From: Steinernema hermaphroditum
Taxonomy: Eukaryota > Nematoda > Chromadorea > Rhabditida > Steinernematidae
Length of the DNA stretch: 64,000 bases
Direction of reading: 5' to 3'
Assembly (NCBI GenBank): GCA_030435675.1
Contig: CM059621.1
Span: 11,718,001 to 11,782,000, forward strand
This document shows positions 1 to 12,019 of this stretch, one piece after another. The notes beneath the pieces are model-generated. The model made no database searches. It was not told the origin of the DNA and saw only the letters and a program-made list of their open reading frames with translations. Position numbers and translations under genes: made by a program. The stretch's first letter is position 1, and every line of letters begins with the position of its first letter.

Positions 1-137
1 CAGCCGACGTCCAGGATCCGGCGCCCGCGGAGATCCATGCTGCAGCAGCGGGCGAGCGTCGAGACGACTATGTGGTCATTGCCCAGCCACTTGTCTTGAG
101 CGGCCGAATAGATCTCGGCCGGAAAGTCATTTGACAT
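1..137 (-). CDS. SAM-dependent methyltransferase-like protein, N-terminal fragment
   Basis: The minus strand is open from an ATG at 135-137 to the window edge, about 45 codons. It starts MSNDFPAEIYSAAQDKW and ends GRRILDVG. The tail matches methyltransferase motif I, the glycine-rich S-adenosylmethionine-binding loop (hydrophobic-LDVG, normally followed by CGTG), preceded by a helix as in class I methyltransferases. Directly before the ATG (minus sense) is CCGTTTCAG, a nematode-type acceptor, so the ATG either opens the mRNA after leader trans-splicing or follows an intron. The rest of the gene lies outside the window, so the substrate is unknown. The family call rests on one motif; being coding is well supported by frame, start context and composition. 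Confidence 0.6.
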   Translation of the reverse strand, partial: MSNDFPAEIYSAAQDKWLGNDHIVVSTLARCCSMDLRGRRILDVG

Positions 138-3100
138 GATCTGAAACGGATGTGTCCGTCGGAGTCTGCTCCTCGAACGCGTACACGAACGGCATATGGA
201 CAAGAAGGGAGGCGAGCGGAGATGGCGGAGGTGGAGACCTTTGCACCCCGCGACCACCTCCCCTCCCCTTCGCCTTCTGCGCGTCGTCGGCAGCGGTTTC
301 ACAATCAATCATCGCAAAAAACAGTCATCATTCGTGCCGAGTGATGAAGTGAGAAGAAGACGAGTCAAACGTGAAGGCCGCGAGTGATAAGGGGCGCACG
401 TTTGCATGGGCATGTGGGGGCCGGAGGGCGGCGATAAGAACGTCGCCGCGGGGCGGACCGAACGGCGCCGAGGTCCGCGCGGCGGCACTTCACTGTCGCC
501 GACTGAATTTTAATTGTGTTTACAGTCGCCGAGGCGAACGGTCTCCACATCCGGGCTCGGCGACCTAAGGGCGGAGGGAACGGGGAGTCCAAAGACTGTG
601 GGGCGCACAATGTCAATAACAACAAGAAGTGCCGCGCGAAATCTGTTTTTCGAGTGCAAACAGGAGGCTGAGATGCGGGCTGCAGGCTAATTATCAGCGA
701 AATCGACGTCGGAGTCGAGATTAACGGCCGCGGTCAGTCAAAGGTCATTAGAGCATCTGGCACGCATCGGGAGTCAAGAAGTCGGAGGTCGTTGTCCAAA
801 CAAAAACGACCTTCTGCGCCGCGAATGCTGAACAAACGGACGAATCGCGTAGGCCAGGGAAGGTGTCAATCGCGCCGGGGGTGAGCGTTCGCCCCTGGTG
901 GTCGTGTCAAAATAGCGCCCTCCACGGCGAAGATCCTTTCTCACCCCGTCAGAATCGGGACTTACACGTACATTGAGCAAAGTACGAATTCGGATCGGGG
1001 GAGTCATCTTTCGGTCACTCGAGGAGTGCCTCTGATTCACACGCGAAGTGCTTTCGAGTACTTAGACCCTCCACACTGCTCGCGGGGGTCAGAGATCTCT
1101 GGATAAACGAAGAGACCCTGCAGGCGCCATATCCGCCTCTTGTTTTCCAACACCAAACGGAAGAGAATTCCAACGTGAATTGATTGATCACACGCGGGGA
1201 GAAGACACTAAAAACCAAAGCACCACTGACCGAGCGATCGGCAAATAGTCGCGGAAAACGGTTCCAACCGTTCGAGAAACGACGGCATCTGCAGGATAGC
1301 CGCCGGCAGTCAGCTGAGTGTCGGCGGAGGAATTCACCGACGGCCTCCGATCGCGGCCTCCTATCTGTTTCGCCCTCGGCGCTTCGTTCGGCTAAACCCA
1401 AACCTCCTCCCTCCGGGGTCCGCCCCTCCGGCGCGGTCGGTGATGGAGGAGGGGATGGACAAAACAAGATTAATCAAATTGCCCCCAGCAGGCAAGCGCC
1501 AACCACAAATTGTCCTTCGGACGCCGGGGTCTTCGGAGGTGCAGAAGGGCGCTCTAGGGGGCAGAAGGCCGCGTGGAGGCTCGTGGGAGGAAGTGTTACG
1601 CTGCAAACGACAACTCGCACCTGCGCGGCGATCATTGGCCAGCTACCGTAGGCCGAGCAAGGAGTGACCGGTCAAAAGGTCAAGAGTGGAAGTTCTCGGC
1701 GAAAACAACGCCAAAACAAAGTTGACGCAGAGAACGTCAGATTGGAGGAGACGTCCAGAAGCGAGTGGCGGACGGCCGATTCCATCAACTGATAAGGAGC
1801 TGAGAGGATTCGCACAAACGCCGCCGGCGCACAACTTTTTCGGCGGCGTCGTAGTGCGCGATTTGATAAGAACGAGCGAAAGGCGAAGAATTGGCGACGG
1901 CGAGGCCTCCGGGCGCGTTAAAGTGCAACTAGCCTTGCTGGTGGAGGGCCGCTCGATCATCCTGACGCAACTCCGACGACTCTGCACCGCGGCCGAAGAC
2001 CTTCGCAACACGGCTTCTCCGCCCTACGCCACCGGGAGCTCTATTGTAGGGCGACAGCGCGGCTCTATTTGAGCTGGCGACGCATTTTTCGGGCACAAGT
2101 AGCGCCTCCGAAGACGACAGCCGGCGCCCTCCCTCCGAAAAATTCGATTCTGCGCCGCCAACGCCACCGGCAAAGGCAAATCTCAGCCAAGACGCCGATG
2201 CAACCTTGCATATTCGCAAAAACACGCCATAAAACGCAATCTCCACCCCTCGGCCGGCCTCTTTTTCGGTGTTTTCGCGAGCAGCGCCGAACCCAAACGA
2301 ATCAACCCAACAACGAACCCGTCCATAATTGCGCTTTAATTATTGTCGCCGAGTCGGTCGCGCGGATCCGTTGGCGTCGCCCCTCCGGTTTTGCCCACTT
2401 TCGCCCTGTCTTCGAAGGGATCGAATCTGTGGAGATCGACGCACACAGCACCTCTTCTGCTCGAAAATAACAAACAAATTCACAAAGGGACAGAGAAGGC
2501 AGCGCACTGTGCGCGACCATGCGACGGCCACGTGAACGACCGGTGATGGGGGGAATCCCCTTCTCTTCCCTTCCCTTGTTATTGCCGCCGCGGGAAACAT
2601 CGAGGGTTCTGGGAATGGCCGCAGCAGGCGAACCTCTTCGCCGCTTTGTTTACTGCTCAAAGCCATGCGGATTTAATGCATGAGAAGGGATGGAGCAGGT
2701 TGAGTCATCTCGGCAGCTTAGCGCGACTTAGACCCGCTTATTCTGTTTTGTTTTGCTCTGAGCCATTGTTTTATAGCAGTAAGGCGAGAAGCGCCTACTT
2801 GTAAACAAAAAGAGCAAAGTTCAAACATATGAACAACACTTGGTGAAAGAGAGGACCGTTACAGTCCGCACACGTGGAACATTTCGAAGGGAAATTTCAA
2901 AAAACACTCCGAAGTGCAGCAAGAAGTGCGTCATATTTTGAACTCGACACAGCCGCGTCTGATCAAGTTCTGCATCACCAAAGTCGCTTATCGTTTTAAT
3001 CGCTTTTTCCCGACGCGTCAAGCCAAGAATGGAACGTGACTCATCACTAATTTCTGATCGCCTCCTAAAGCTCTCCTTCGGCAGCTCTTATCTCGTCGAG

Positions 3101-4387
3101 CCAATTGGAAAGCAGGTTGATCGTCGGATGGCGCCTAAGTCAACAAAGAAGAAAAACGATGAATGGGAACCGCTCGAATCGCGACGTCGTCCGATCCACT
3201 AATCTGTGATCAGAAAAGGACCCTCGTCTCGACGCGAACGATAAGATCAATCACCGCAATGTCGTTTTTGTCGCGTAAACACACAAATTAGTAACATTCT
3301 CGGGCTGAGGGAAATCGGAGAGGTGCCGGCCCTGTCATTACGGTCCTTTGTCCGCCGGTTAAGGCGAATGCTGACCTTCGCAATGTGCACGTCCGAGAAG
3401 AGGAGAGCAGAGAATCGGGCACCGGAGCCCCCTCCCCAGTCCCCGGAGCGTTCGATATTCAAATGAGGCAGAAAACGCGATTTGGCCAGCCTGTAAACAG
3501 GATCCAATGAGGAAGTGCATCTTGGAAAACAGTCGTTCTGCGTGGAACCGAAAGTTGTAACTGCGAAAACAAGTCGTTCTCCGGTAATTAACCTCTTTAG
3601 GGCTCGCCAAGACGTCTAATTCTCTTTGTTATCCCCTCGGTGCACTTCGCCATTAATAAAATCGGCTCGGTGGCCTCCTTCAATGCGCAATTATCAATTT
3701 GAGAAGCGTGAAAACAAGGTGAAGTGTCTTCAGAAAGCATCGCACTTTCCACAAAAGTTCTCTTTGGAAGGGCCGCCGTTTCACTATCCTTTCAAGGCTC
3801 AAAATAGGAAAATGGCTTCTTTCCGATGTGCTGACGTGATCAAGAAGACATATGCAGGCTGTTTTGACATTCCTGGTTTCGCTGTGACGCCTTTACGAAT
3901 GCAAAGGAGCATGATGTGAGTGAGGTCCGTGTTTGTCCGCGACGGGACGCTTTACAAATGAAGCAGGAATTTGTAATGATTAGGCTGTAGGAAGTGAATA
4001 ATAATTTCATCAGAAATGCGGTGGTATACGGTATTACAAATGAATGTACACATTACACGACGTTTTGCATGTTAGGTCCTCGTCGCCATCTGCAACGAAA
4101 CGGCCTTTTTCGCAACACTCTTTCGCCAATTTGCGGAAAAGGTGCAGGAAATGACTTCCTCGTTCGCCTCGCTCGCGTCACTGCGAACTCGAAGTGCAAT
4201 TTGGAGAGAATGATGAGAGAGCGAAATTAATTAGACCGTGGGGAATTCGGATTGACGATGAACAACTACAGTAGGACTTTGATTTAATGACCAAGAGGAT
4301 GAAGATGGTGCATCGAGAGCTTGAGCACAATTAGGGACCGGACATGTTTTGCATGTGGGCAAATTCTCCAGTGGGCAATTGAGCATA
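138..4387. other. Non-coding upstream region, GC-rich in the first ~2.7 kb
   Basis: No convincing exon is seen on either strand. Bases 138-2700 are rich in CG dinucleotides and purine-rich runs, and their open frames are low-complexity Arg/Ser/Pro shadows without splice-consistent extension. After about 2700 the sequence becomes more AT-rich. The stretch lies upstream of the minus-strand methyltransferase-like gene and could hold its promoter, but I see no defined element. Confidence 0.4.
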
Positions 4388-4389
4388 TA

Positions 4390-5188
4390 TTGGGTTGGCA
4401 CACTGAAAATGGGACACTTGTTAAACATTCCATTTTTTTCGCCATATTTAGACTTGCGGCAAAATCGATGGGCGTTTTGTGGAGTACAGTGAACTGACCC
4501 CCTACAATATACTTGGCGACTTATACATTGCATTCCACTTGATCTTCGTGGCCTATTCTATCTTGACGGTCATTTTTTTGGCACCTCGACATGCCGAAAT
4601 ACGAAGTGTTGTAAGTGTTTCTTATGTTACTGAGTTTGTGATGGACGGTGACTGCTTTTAACCACGTACATCGTTGGGTCTTGCCTTCCGAATGCTCCTA
4701 TTGTTGTCTTGGTTATATATCACAACATGAGCTAATCTCAAAAAGATGGTCTTTTCGGATCATCGGATCGGTTCATGTTCCGTTAACGTCAACGTTTCCA
4801 ATTGGTTAAGTACCGTAACAGATTATGGGGGTGTAAAGCAGGTAGCCCTCATTTACAGCTACCATGCACGCACAGCGACTCCAAACCTCACATTTTCAAG
4901 TTGACCCCCGGAATGGCTTTCCACTTTCAGCAGAGAGATTCCCTTTTTTGCTGTTTATCTAGCACTCTCTTAGCTCTATCTAACCACCATCTATGCGAGG
5001 TCGAAAATGGGGCCAAAAATTTCTTGACTCAGAACTGCCCATATTCTACGAACAATGGATCCAGCTTTTGTCCAAGGACTGGGCTGTAGTTATTCAGTCA
5101 AATGGATAATACCTTGAAGTGAAATGGTTGAAAGAATGCAAATCAACAATCATTACAAAAGTGTCCTATTTTCAATGTGCCAACCCAA
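4390..5188 (+). mobile_element. Degenerate mariner-like element with terminal inverted repeats
   Basis: The ends are inverted copies: TTGGGTTGGCACA at 4390 and TGTGCCAACCCAA ending at 5188, continuing inward as similar sequence (GAAAATGGGACACTTG against CAAAAGTGTCCTATTTTC). TA dinucleotides flank both ends (4388-4389, 5189-5190), as for Tc1/mariner insertion. Inside, the plus strand keeps scraps of a transposase: MPKYEVL near 4591, an ARTATPNL stretch resembling the HDNARPH motif near 4870, and FYEQWIQLL...WAVVIQSNG near 5040-5110, which resembles the mariner C-terminus. Frames are broken throughout, so the element is dead. The same C-terminal segment recurs at 23,995-24,186. Confidence 0.75.
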
Positions 5189-5190
5189 TA

Positions 5191-8100
5191 GAAGCATGAA
5201 CGGTTTGAACTCTCAAACACCTGCTGATACGGCGGGTCACAAGCTCCAAAAGCATAAGCGTTTCTTTGAATGAACGACTTGGGGAAAGCTCTTTTTGGTA
5301 GGATTATAGCTTGGCATTCAATAGGCTTTTAGGTTGACTTCAGAAGCTTTTGTGAAACGAAGAGATAAGAAAAGCGATTTTTCCGCCGCCGAAGCTTCGG
5401 TTTGCCCTTCTTCTTCTTCTCCGCCGCCAGACACCTTTTCTGTTTGCGAAGTGCTTTGCGCCGTCTCCGCGCAAATCCGGACTTGCCGGAGAGGGAGCAT
5501 TCAAATAAACATTGGCGAAGACGATGTTTTGGTGGCCGCGCGACGCTTGCGTGCGGCGCTCTTGTGCCGTTGCGGCTGACTATAAATAAACCATGATGAC
5601 TGTTCGGAGCGCTGTTTGGAAACCGAGGACGAAGATAAACAGCCAGCAGCAGCGGTTTCGGGTTATCTCCCTTCGGCTCCGCAGCCGGCGTGGCGATCGG
5701 AGAGAGCGGAGGGCGGCAGAGGCCGAGGAATCGTCAGAGAGTAATAGGGGGAAACGGGGAATTCCCTTCCAAATGAAAGACAAACAAACGGCGGATTCCC
5801 AAAAGCGAATGGAGCGTGGGATGGTTCGACGGCGGTGTCTGATTGTCGTCGGGAGGGCGCCATCTCCGAAGAGCACAGTCGGGGGCCTAGGACGCTAATT
5901 GCGCCGTTTATAATCTTTTAATGACAACGCCGGCTACTTGCGACTGTTAGGCGACAGCTGCAGGGCACGAGCCCGCTGGAATAACCGTTAGAATACAAAA
6001 TGAGAAGGGGCATTAGGGCGATTGGAAATTCGGGAGAGGTGTGTAGAGGGGAGAAGACGGTTAATTGGGACGGACGCAGAATGGAGCGCGTGGAAGATGA
6101 GTTAATGAGTTGTGACGGGAGATGCGATGGTGGAATAACATTTTCAGAACACACATTGTGTCCTTTAATGAGCGGTGGAATCGCTTTTCTTCCGCTTTGA
6201 TTGATGAGCGCTCGGGAAAACTCGAATTTTAAAAACTATATGATGCAATTGAGAACCAGTAGCCCTAAATCATTTCCTCACCGATGCCCTTGATCTCTGA
6301 AGTGGCCTAAAATTAAGGAAAAAATACGGTACGGTAGTGAATAGGGGGAGACGGCGAAACCCGTTTGGCGCAAACCAATTTCCAAACGGAATTTGATCTC
6401 GAGAGGCGCGGCGGAGGGCAAAGACCACCCGAAGAGTAAAAAACGCCGGGAATGGAGTCAGTCGGAGGGGAGGAAGCGCCGCCAACGGGGGAGCACTCTT
6501 CGAGTGCATCGGGGAGAACAATCGAGAGACCGCACGGACGGAAATGGGGAGGGGAGAGAGTTGCTGCCGCGGAGGCCGGGACTGTGGCAGCAGAAGGCGG
6601 ACTGGTTCCCGCTGATCATCGACCATTCAAAGCGGCGCTGATTGATTCGCAAAAACTCGATCTGCGACGACGTTCGAAGCACAAGGGGGCACAAGAAGGC
6701 CGGGAACGAAGAGACGGGGAAACCACTCTCCGAGGCCTCTCTGCACGGTCGTTCTTTGACGTCCCCACCTTCGCAATACGATAAGAAGGAAGCGGAAAAA
6801 GAGAATTGCAGATCGAGTTCCGAGGAACTCTGCAAAAAGGGGCGAAGTCGCGGAGCGGTCGCGCGTCGCGGCTTCGGAGGACTTTGGGCCGACGAGAGCC
6901 GAGCGAGGGCGACGGCGGAGGAAGCGATCGATCAGCGGTTTTGGCCCTCGAATTCGGTCTCTCATTGTTGCGATATGAGGGGCCGAGTGTGTTCGGACCT
7001 GAAGGAGTCGGGGACGAGGAGAGATCTTTGGTGCGGAAAAAGGAAGAAGATTTCGCGAAGAAGAGCGGATTGAACAGGATTAGATATGTCTTGAGGAAGT
7101 GAAACACAAATTTGGATTTGGTGGAGTGTAATAGGGCAATTTTTGACAATTTTGTTACGTCCTTTTCCATGCACAGCATCCGTTCTTGTTCTTGCTTGCA
7201 GCCTATACTCAAAGTTAGTATTCATAGATCAACCCAATTGAATGAAAAATTTATTTTGACGGCACTAAACGCCATCGAAAAAAGCTGAAGGTTTTGCTTG
7301 TGATAATGACCCTAGTGAGGGACCTTCAACTCAATATCTAAATTTAAAACAGACCACTGAATACTGTGAATCACTAAAGAGAGACTAAAATGAAATGGTA
7401 GCTGATGTTACACATCTTTAAATGACATATTTCTATCTACTATTTCTCTTCTAATCTGAGTTCTTCTCGCGATTTCGACCATTCTCTTCTTCGATCCGAC
7501 GTATATTTCAAACAAATTAAACCATAAACTTTATCGGCCATAAATAAACTCGACCTAATCGAAAATCCATTTTTTGTGCCATTAAAACCCGATTAGAACC
7601 AAGAGAACGCACGCATTTTCCGATTCAGTCATAAATTCAACGGCACTCTTCGCCGTAAAATCCGTCCTTTGAGAAAAACAAATTATGAGTCGTGGAACCA
7701 GAAAGATTAAATCGACGCGAACGCGTCGGGAAGATCAAAATCGTCGCGCACGCCTCGTTCCCTCTCCGTACTTTGGTCTCCGCGCCCCGATCACTTATGC
7801 ATTCAAATGTTGTGCTCGGAATCGGGTCATCCGAGGATGTACCACTTCGTTGTAAAACAATTCCTCGTTCCTTATCGATTCGGCGCTTCACATCGACCCG
7901 ATTCCCGAAGTGCCTCCGGCGCTTTTCTGATCGCCTTTCATTAAAACAAAAGTGCGTTCGGAGGTCAGAACGCACACATTACAGCGTGTCCTTCCCTGGC
8001 GCTGTTTGTCGTATGCAAATGCGCCTCCTACAGAGCCACGTTGCCCCCAAAGTGCAAGAGCACTTTCCGACCGGGGTGATCTATCTCCTGACGCTGACAG

Positions 8101-11100
8101 ACCGCGGTTCAGCGTGGTCAACATGTGGCGTCGAAAAAACGATAATTGCTGACAGCACAGAGGTCGGCGACTCTTATGGAAATCAGAAGAAGGATCACCG
8201 ATGGAAAGGTCGATCTTTGTGACGCTTTCTTTTATGCTCTGGTTGTTTTTTGACGATGGATAATTGTGGTGATGAGGTGCAGGACATCCCAAAGAGGATT
8301 GAAGGAGCGGGAAAACAAGGTGTCGTTCTCTGATTTAATCGTTCATGAGAAGACATCTCTAGAGGAAAGGCACGGAAAACATCTTTAAAGACTACAGAGA
8401 TAACGTGCCCTTAACATTCACAAAACAAAACTCAATTGGCTGGAACGAAATGGGACGACGGCAAAACTATGGTTGCGCACTTATGGTTGTTCACTTCGTT
8501 ACGTCAGATAGAGTAATCATAATGAATCATAATTTATTTATAATCACATGGAAATGCCAGGGTTGGGCCTATTACAAAAATCTGCTTATGAATTCGAGAA
8601 TCGCATTGTATGGACCAAAAAGTATTCTCAGCACGAAGATCTCGACTTGTTCACTTCCAAATAGGAAGCAAATATAGGAACACTGAATCTGTTTACGACC
8701 TTATGACAATAACGCACAAAAATAAACAGTCAAAGAGGGATCGACAAGTCGATCTTTTGTCTTCCTTTCAGTCTTTTTTTAGTTTTTTTTTAGCCATGGT
8801 TATCAGGTGCAATGTTGCGAAGAGGTCCATCTTTTGGCGACGGAAATGAGTGATCTTCCTGTATTCTTGCATTTGCCATTTTAGTGGCACAGATACCCTA
8901 AATTCCGGTTCACTGCCTGGGGACCTCAAAGCCTTCGGTCTTTTCACTAGGGGGAATAAAAATCGATTATAAGAAGGAGCACTATTGGTATCTCCATCCG
9001 AAGGGCGAAAAGGCCGAAAAAAGCCGTGTTTTGGCTAGATGTCAAATATCTATACTTAGAGATTCGTTTCTGATGGTGACGTGATGTTCCCACGATAGAA
9101 CCGTTCAGTTTCGAGCCTTTAAAGCACAATGACGTAGGAATGTGATTGATTGTCACCACTCTGTAGACCACACTTTAGCTTCATGGCTCAGATACTCTAA
9201 ATTCCGCAAAGTACACCACCAATTAGCGCATTCTATAACAGCCTTCACTAATTCCACGCAATTTACAGCCTGCAATCCTCAATTACATGGGATCTGCCAT
9301 GGACACGGCGTTTGACTGTGGCGTTTACGACGAGTTAATGCAGTCGTAAAAGAAGCGATCATCCGTTTTTGGCTTTTGAAAGATTACCGCTGAGTTTTGA
9401 GAACTTTAATCATTGGAGAGTGTTTGCTTTGCGATAAAATATTCGGTAAACACAAGCAGAAAGGAAGTTCGGCGGCCACAACTCGGTTCTTGGTCTCTCT
9501 TCGGTAATAGAAGAACGAATTTGCACATTCATAAACAAGTGCTTTCAAGAAAAAACTGCATATTTGATTGGCTGCACCAAACATTGGCATTTGGACCGTG
9601 TCCAACTCCATTCCATGGTGACGCACTCAAAACAGCGTTGGCGGCAAAGGACGAGTGTAAACAAGGGGAAAGTGCGAGGTAATTAGCCCTTCCTCCAAAT
9701 TCTGATCTCTGAGCAGCCGACTCTTCTATTGACCTATCATCTTCTTGTGCCAAAACAGAAGTGCACTCGTACTGCAATGCAACAATCGGGGAGATTCGAA
9801 ACGAATCGGTCACCCGTGGCGGCGAGTTGCGTCGATTAAAGGCGCGCGCGCGTAAACAGATTGCATAATATGCAAATGGGAGGATCGCCACCGAACCGCG
9901 CAGAGTGAGGCCCTGTTGCGGCGCCTAAGTGGACCGACGACGGCCACGCGAAGCGGTCTCTCTGTAATTGAATTCGCGGTCGCTGAAGCGGTGAAACAAT
10001 AAATCTTCCGATGCAACGGTTCGTTCTGCTCCTTTGATGGATTGCTGAGAGGAGAACTCGACATTCGTTTAATCAAAAAGGGATGTATTGGATGCTGAAA
10101 AATTCCAGGGGTCTTGAAAATGCGGACTGATCAGAGAATCGAACACTATGGCGCTCCTTCAATCTCCAAAGTTGAAAATTTCTGTTCGCATATGTACTTT
10201 AATCAGTCGTTTAATCGTTCAATCAAAAATAGACATCCAAGATACCCTGGCATTCCCCCAATTTGAGAGATCAAAGTGCACGTAAAATGACGAACAGTTC
10301 AATAAAATACGTAAAAATCGTTCACTTACTTCTGTTACCATCGCTTTAAGAATACACTATGTATTTCAGAATTGGTGGAAAGCTTGATTTGGCACTTTGA
10401 GCACTAATCTTTGTAATCTTGGGATTTTGGCATTGGCATGACATTTCCAAACAAGATAATCACCCGATTAGCTAAGGGCGTTGTGAAATATCCTTTCTAC
10501 TTCCAAAAAGGATCCTAGAATTCGCAATTTGAGAGGTAAAATGATGGCCAAGAATAGTTCTTGTAATGAAAAAAAGTAAAGAACCGTTCATTTACTTCTG
10601 TTACTATCGTTACTAAGAAGACACAAGACAACATTTCAGAACTGATTGATGGACCGAACGCTTGATTTGGCTTATAATATGCTGACAGCAGTGACATGTA
10701 TACGATAACAATCCATTTCAGATCACAAAAACATTCCAAGTGGGCATTTACAAACAAAATCATCACCCGATTGGATTACACAAAAGTGCATTCGCACTTC
10801 GAGTTCAGTCACTGTTTTCCTTTTGGCACGTGGTGCACTTGCGCGTGCATGTAACCTGTACACTTGAAGTGCAGGACGAAGGATCACGAATAGAGCGAAT
10901 TTGTTGTGATTCTACTCGTTCGTTTAAAGGCCAACGTTGCAAGGATAGATGAATACCATAAGGTTTCGTATTGAATGCGTAATCGGAAACGCGAAATAGA
11001 ATAGATTCAGAATAAACGATCCATCGCTTCCAGTCTTCCGATCCAGTCTCTCAAAACTTGCTTTGCGTGCTTTGCAAAACAGTTTTGAACATTTCGACCG

Positions 11101-11727
11101 ACAGAGGCGATGATCGCAGATGTTGCGATTCAGTGTACGATTCAGTGTATCAATCTCTCGAGGTGCTGTTTCATCTTTTGGTGACGACGTCAGAGACCTT
11201 CAATAGTCTCTTCTCTTTTCTCCAGACAGCGCAGACCTCTAAGCCCGTAAAGAGAAGCCATGGAATTGGTGCTAACGGTGAACTTCCGAAGAAGGCACAA
11301 ATGCAGAAAAGCCGGATGCTACCTACTTCTCACTTGTAGAGTCCCGTCGATCAGAAGGAAACTGTCATGACTTGCTTCGTTATCTGTTTGGGGCTGTTTA
11401 CCGATTCCAGTACAGGTGTTCATCTTTGAATCCACGGAATTGCCGGTTGTTTGGGGCGTCTGCTAAATTGCGATCAGAACGTCGCCTACGATTTTGAGGC
11501 TTGGTGTTACTTTGCATGACAGCGGTTCACTATCACCTAGGAGTTAGGAGTCCAGGAGTTCCAGCTTCCAGTTACTTCCGCATTCATCAAATCGAGGCGT
11601 CATTAAATTCATTTTATTCATAATGTTCTCAATTACGTTGTACATTCCTATTGTAACTCTGACATACCCAAAATCCGTCAACTGCGTGGAAGATGACCGC
11701 CTGAGACTTTGTCCATCTGTACGAAGG
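5191..11727. other. Intergenic region without recognisable genes
   Basis: I find no reading frame with splice-consistent extension or a family motif. GC-rich patches at 5.4-7.1 kb (low-complexity Arg/Ser frames) alternate with AT-rich stretches at 7.1-7.7 and 10.1-10.8 kb. Two AT-rich passages, near 10,300-10,420 and 10,560-10,700, look loosely similar to each other and may be an old dispersed repeat. Confidence 0.35.
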
Positions 11728-11790
11728 ACGGACATCTTCGTAGTCCCACCACCGTTGTCAAAGAAGATGTCCGACGCCAGGAAAGTCGTA
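11728..11790 (-). repeat. Dispersed ~50-bp motif with hairpin, copy 1
   Basis: The block around CGTAGTCCCACCACCG and AGATGTCCGACGCCAGGAA recurs in reverse orientation at 15,196-15,260. Here it also forms a hairpin: GGACATCTTC near 11,728 pairs with GAAGATGTCC near 11,765. Read on the minus strand both copies give a short FLASDI peptide, but they diverge after that. Confidence 0.45.
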
Positions 11791-12019
11791 AGGTGTGTCC
11801 AAGAAAGCAATGTGACCCTCCAACCTGCCTTCAAACGAAATTACCACCAGCGTTTCTTTGCCTGAAATGCCCAGATTTTCCAACAGTTTCCACTTCCCGT
11901 TCTCTCACAATAAAACATTTCGAACGATATTTTATTGTGAGAATATTGATGACATACGTCAGCTCTAAACTCAGTACAATGTGAAAGGGACCTAAACTAA
12001 TTTAACAGAGAATGGTGCT

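Noticed and set aside
1184..1651. 155-codon plus-strand open frame in the GC-rich left region
   Set aside because: Low-complexity Arg/Ser/Pro composition, overlapping equally long frames on the other strand, no domain, start context or splice extension.
6616..7212. 198-codon minus-strand open frame
   Set aside because: Arg/Ser/Pro-rich, overlaps other long frames in the same GC-rich patch, and shows no family motif; most likely chance openness.
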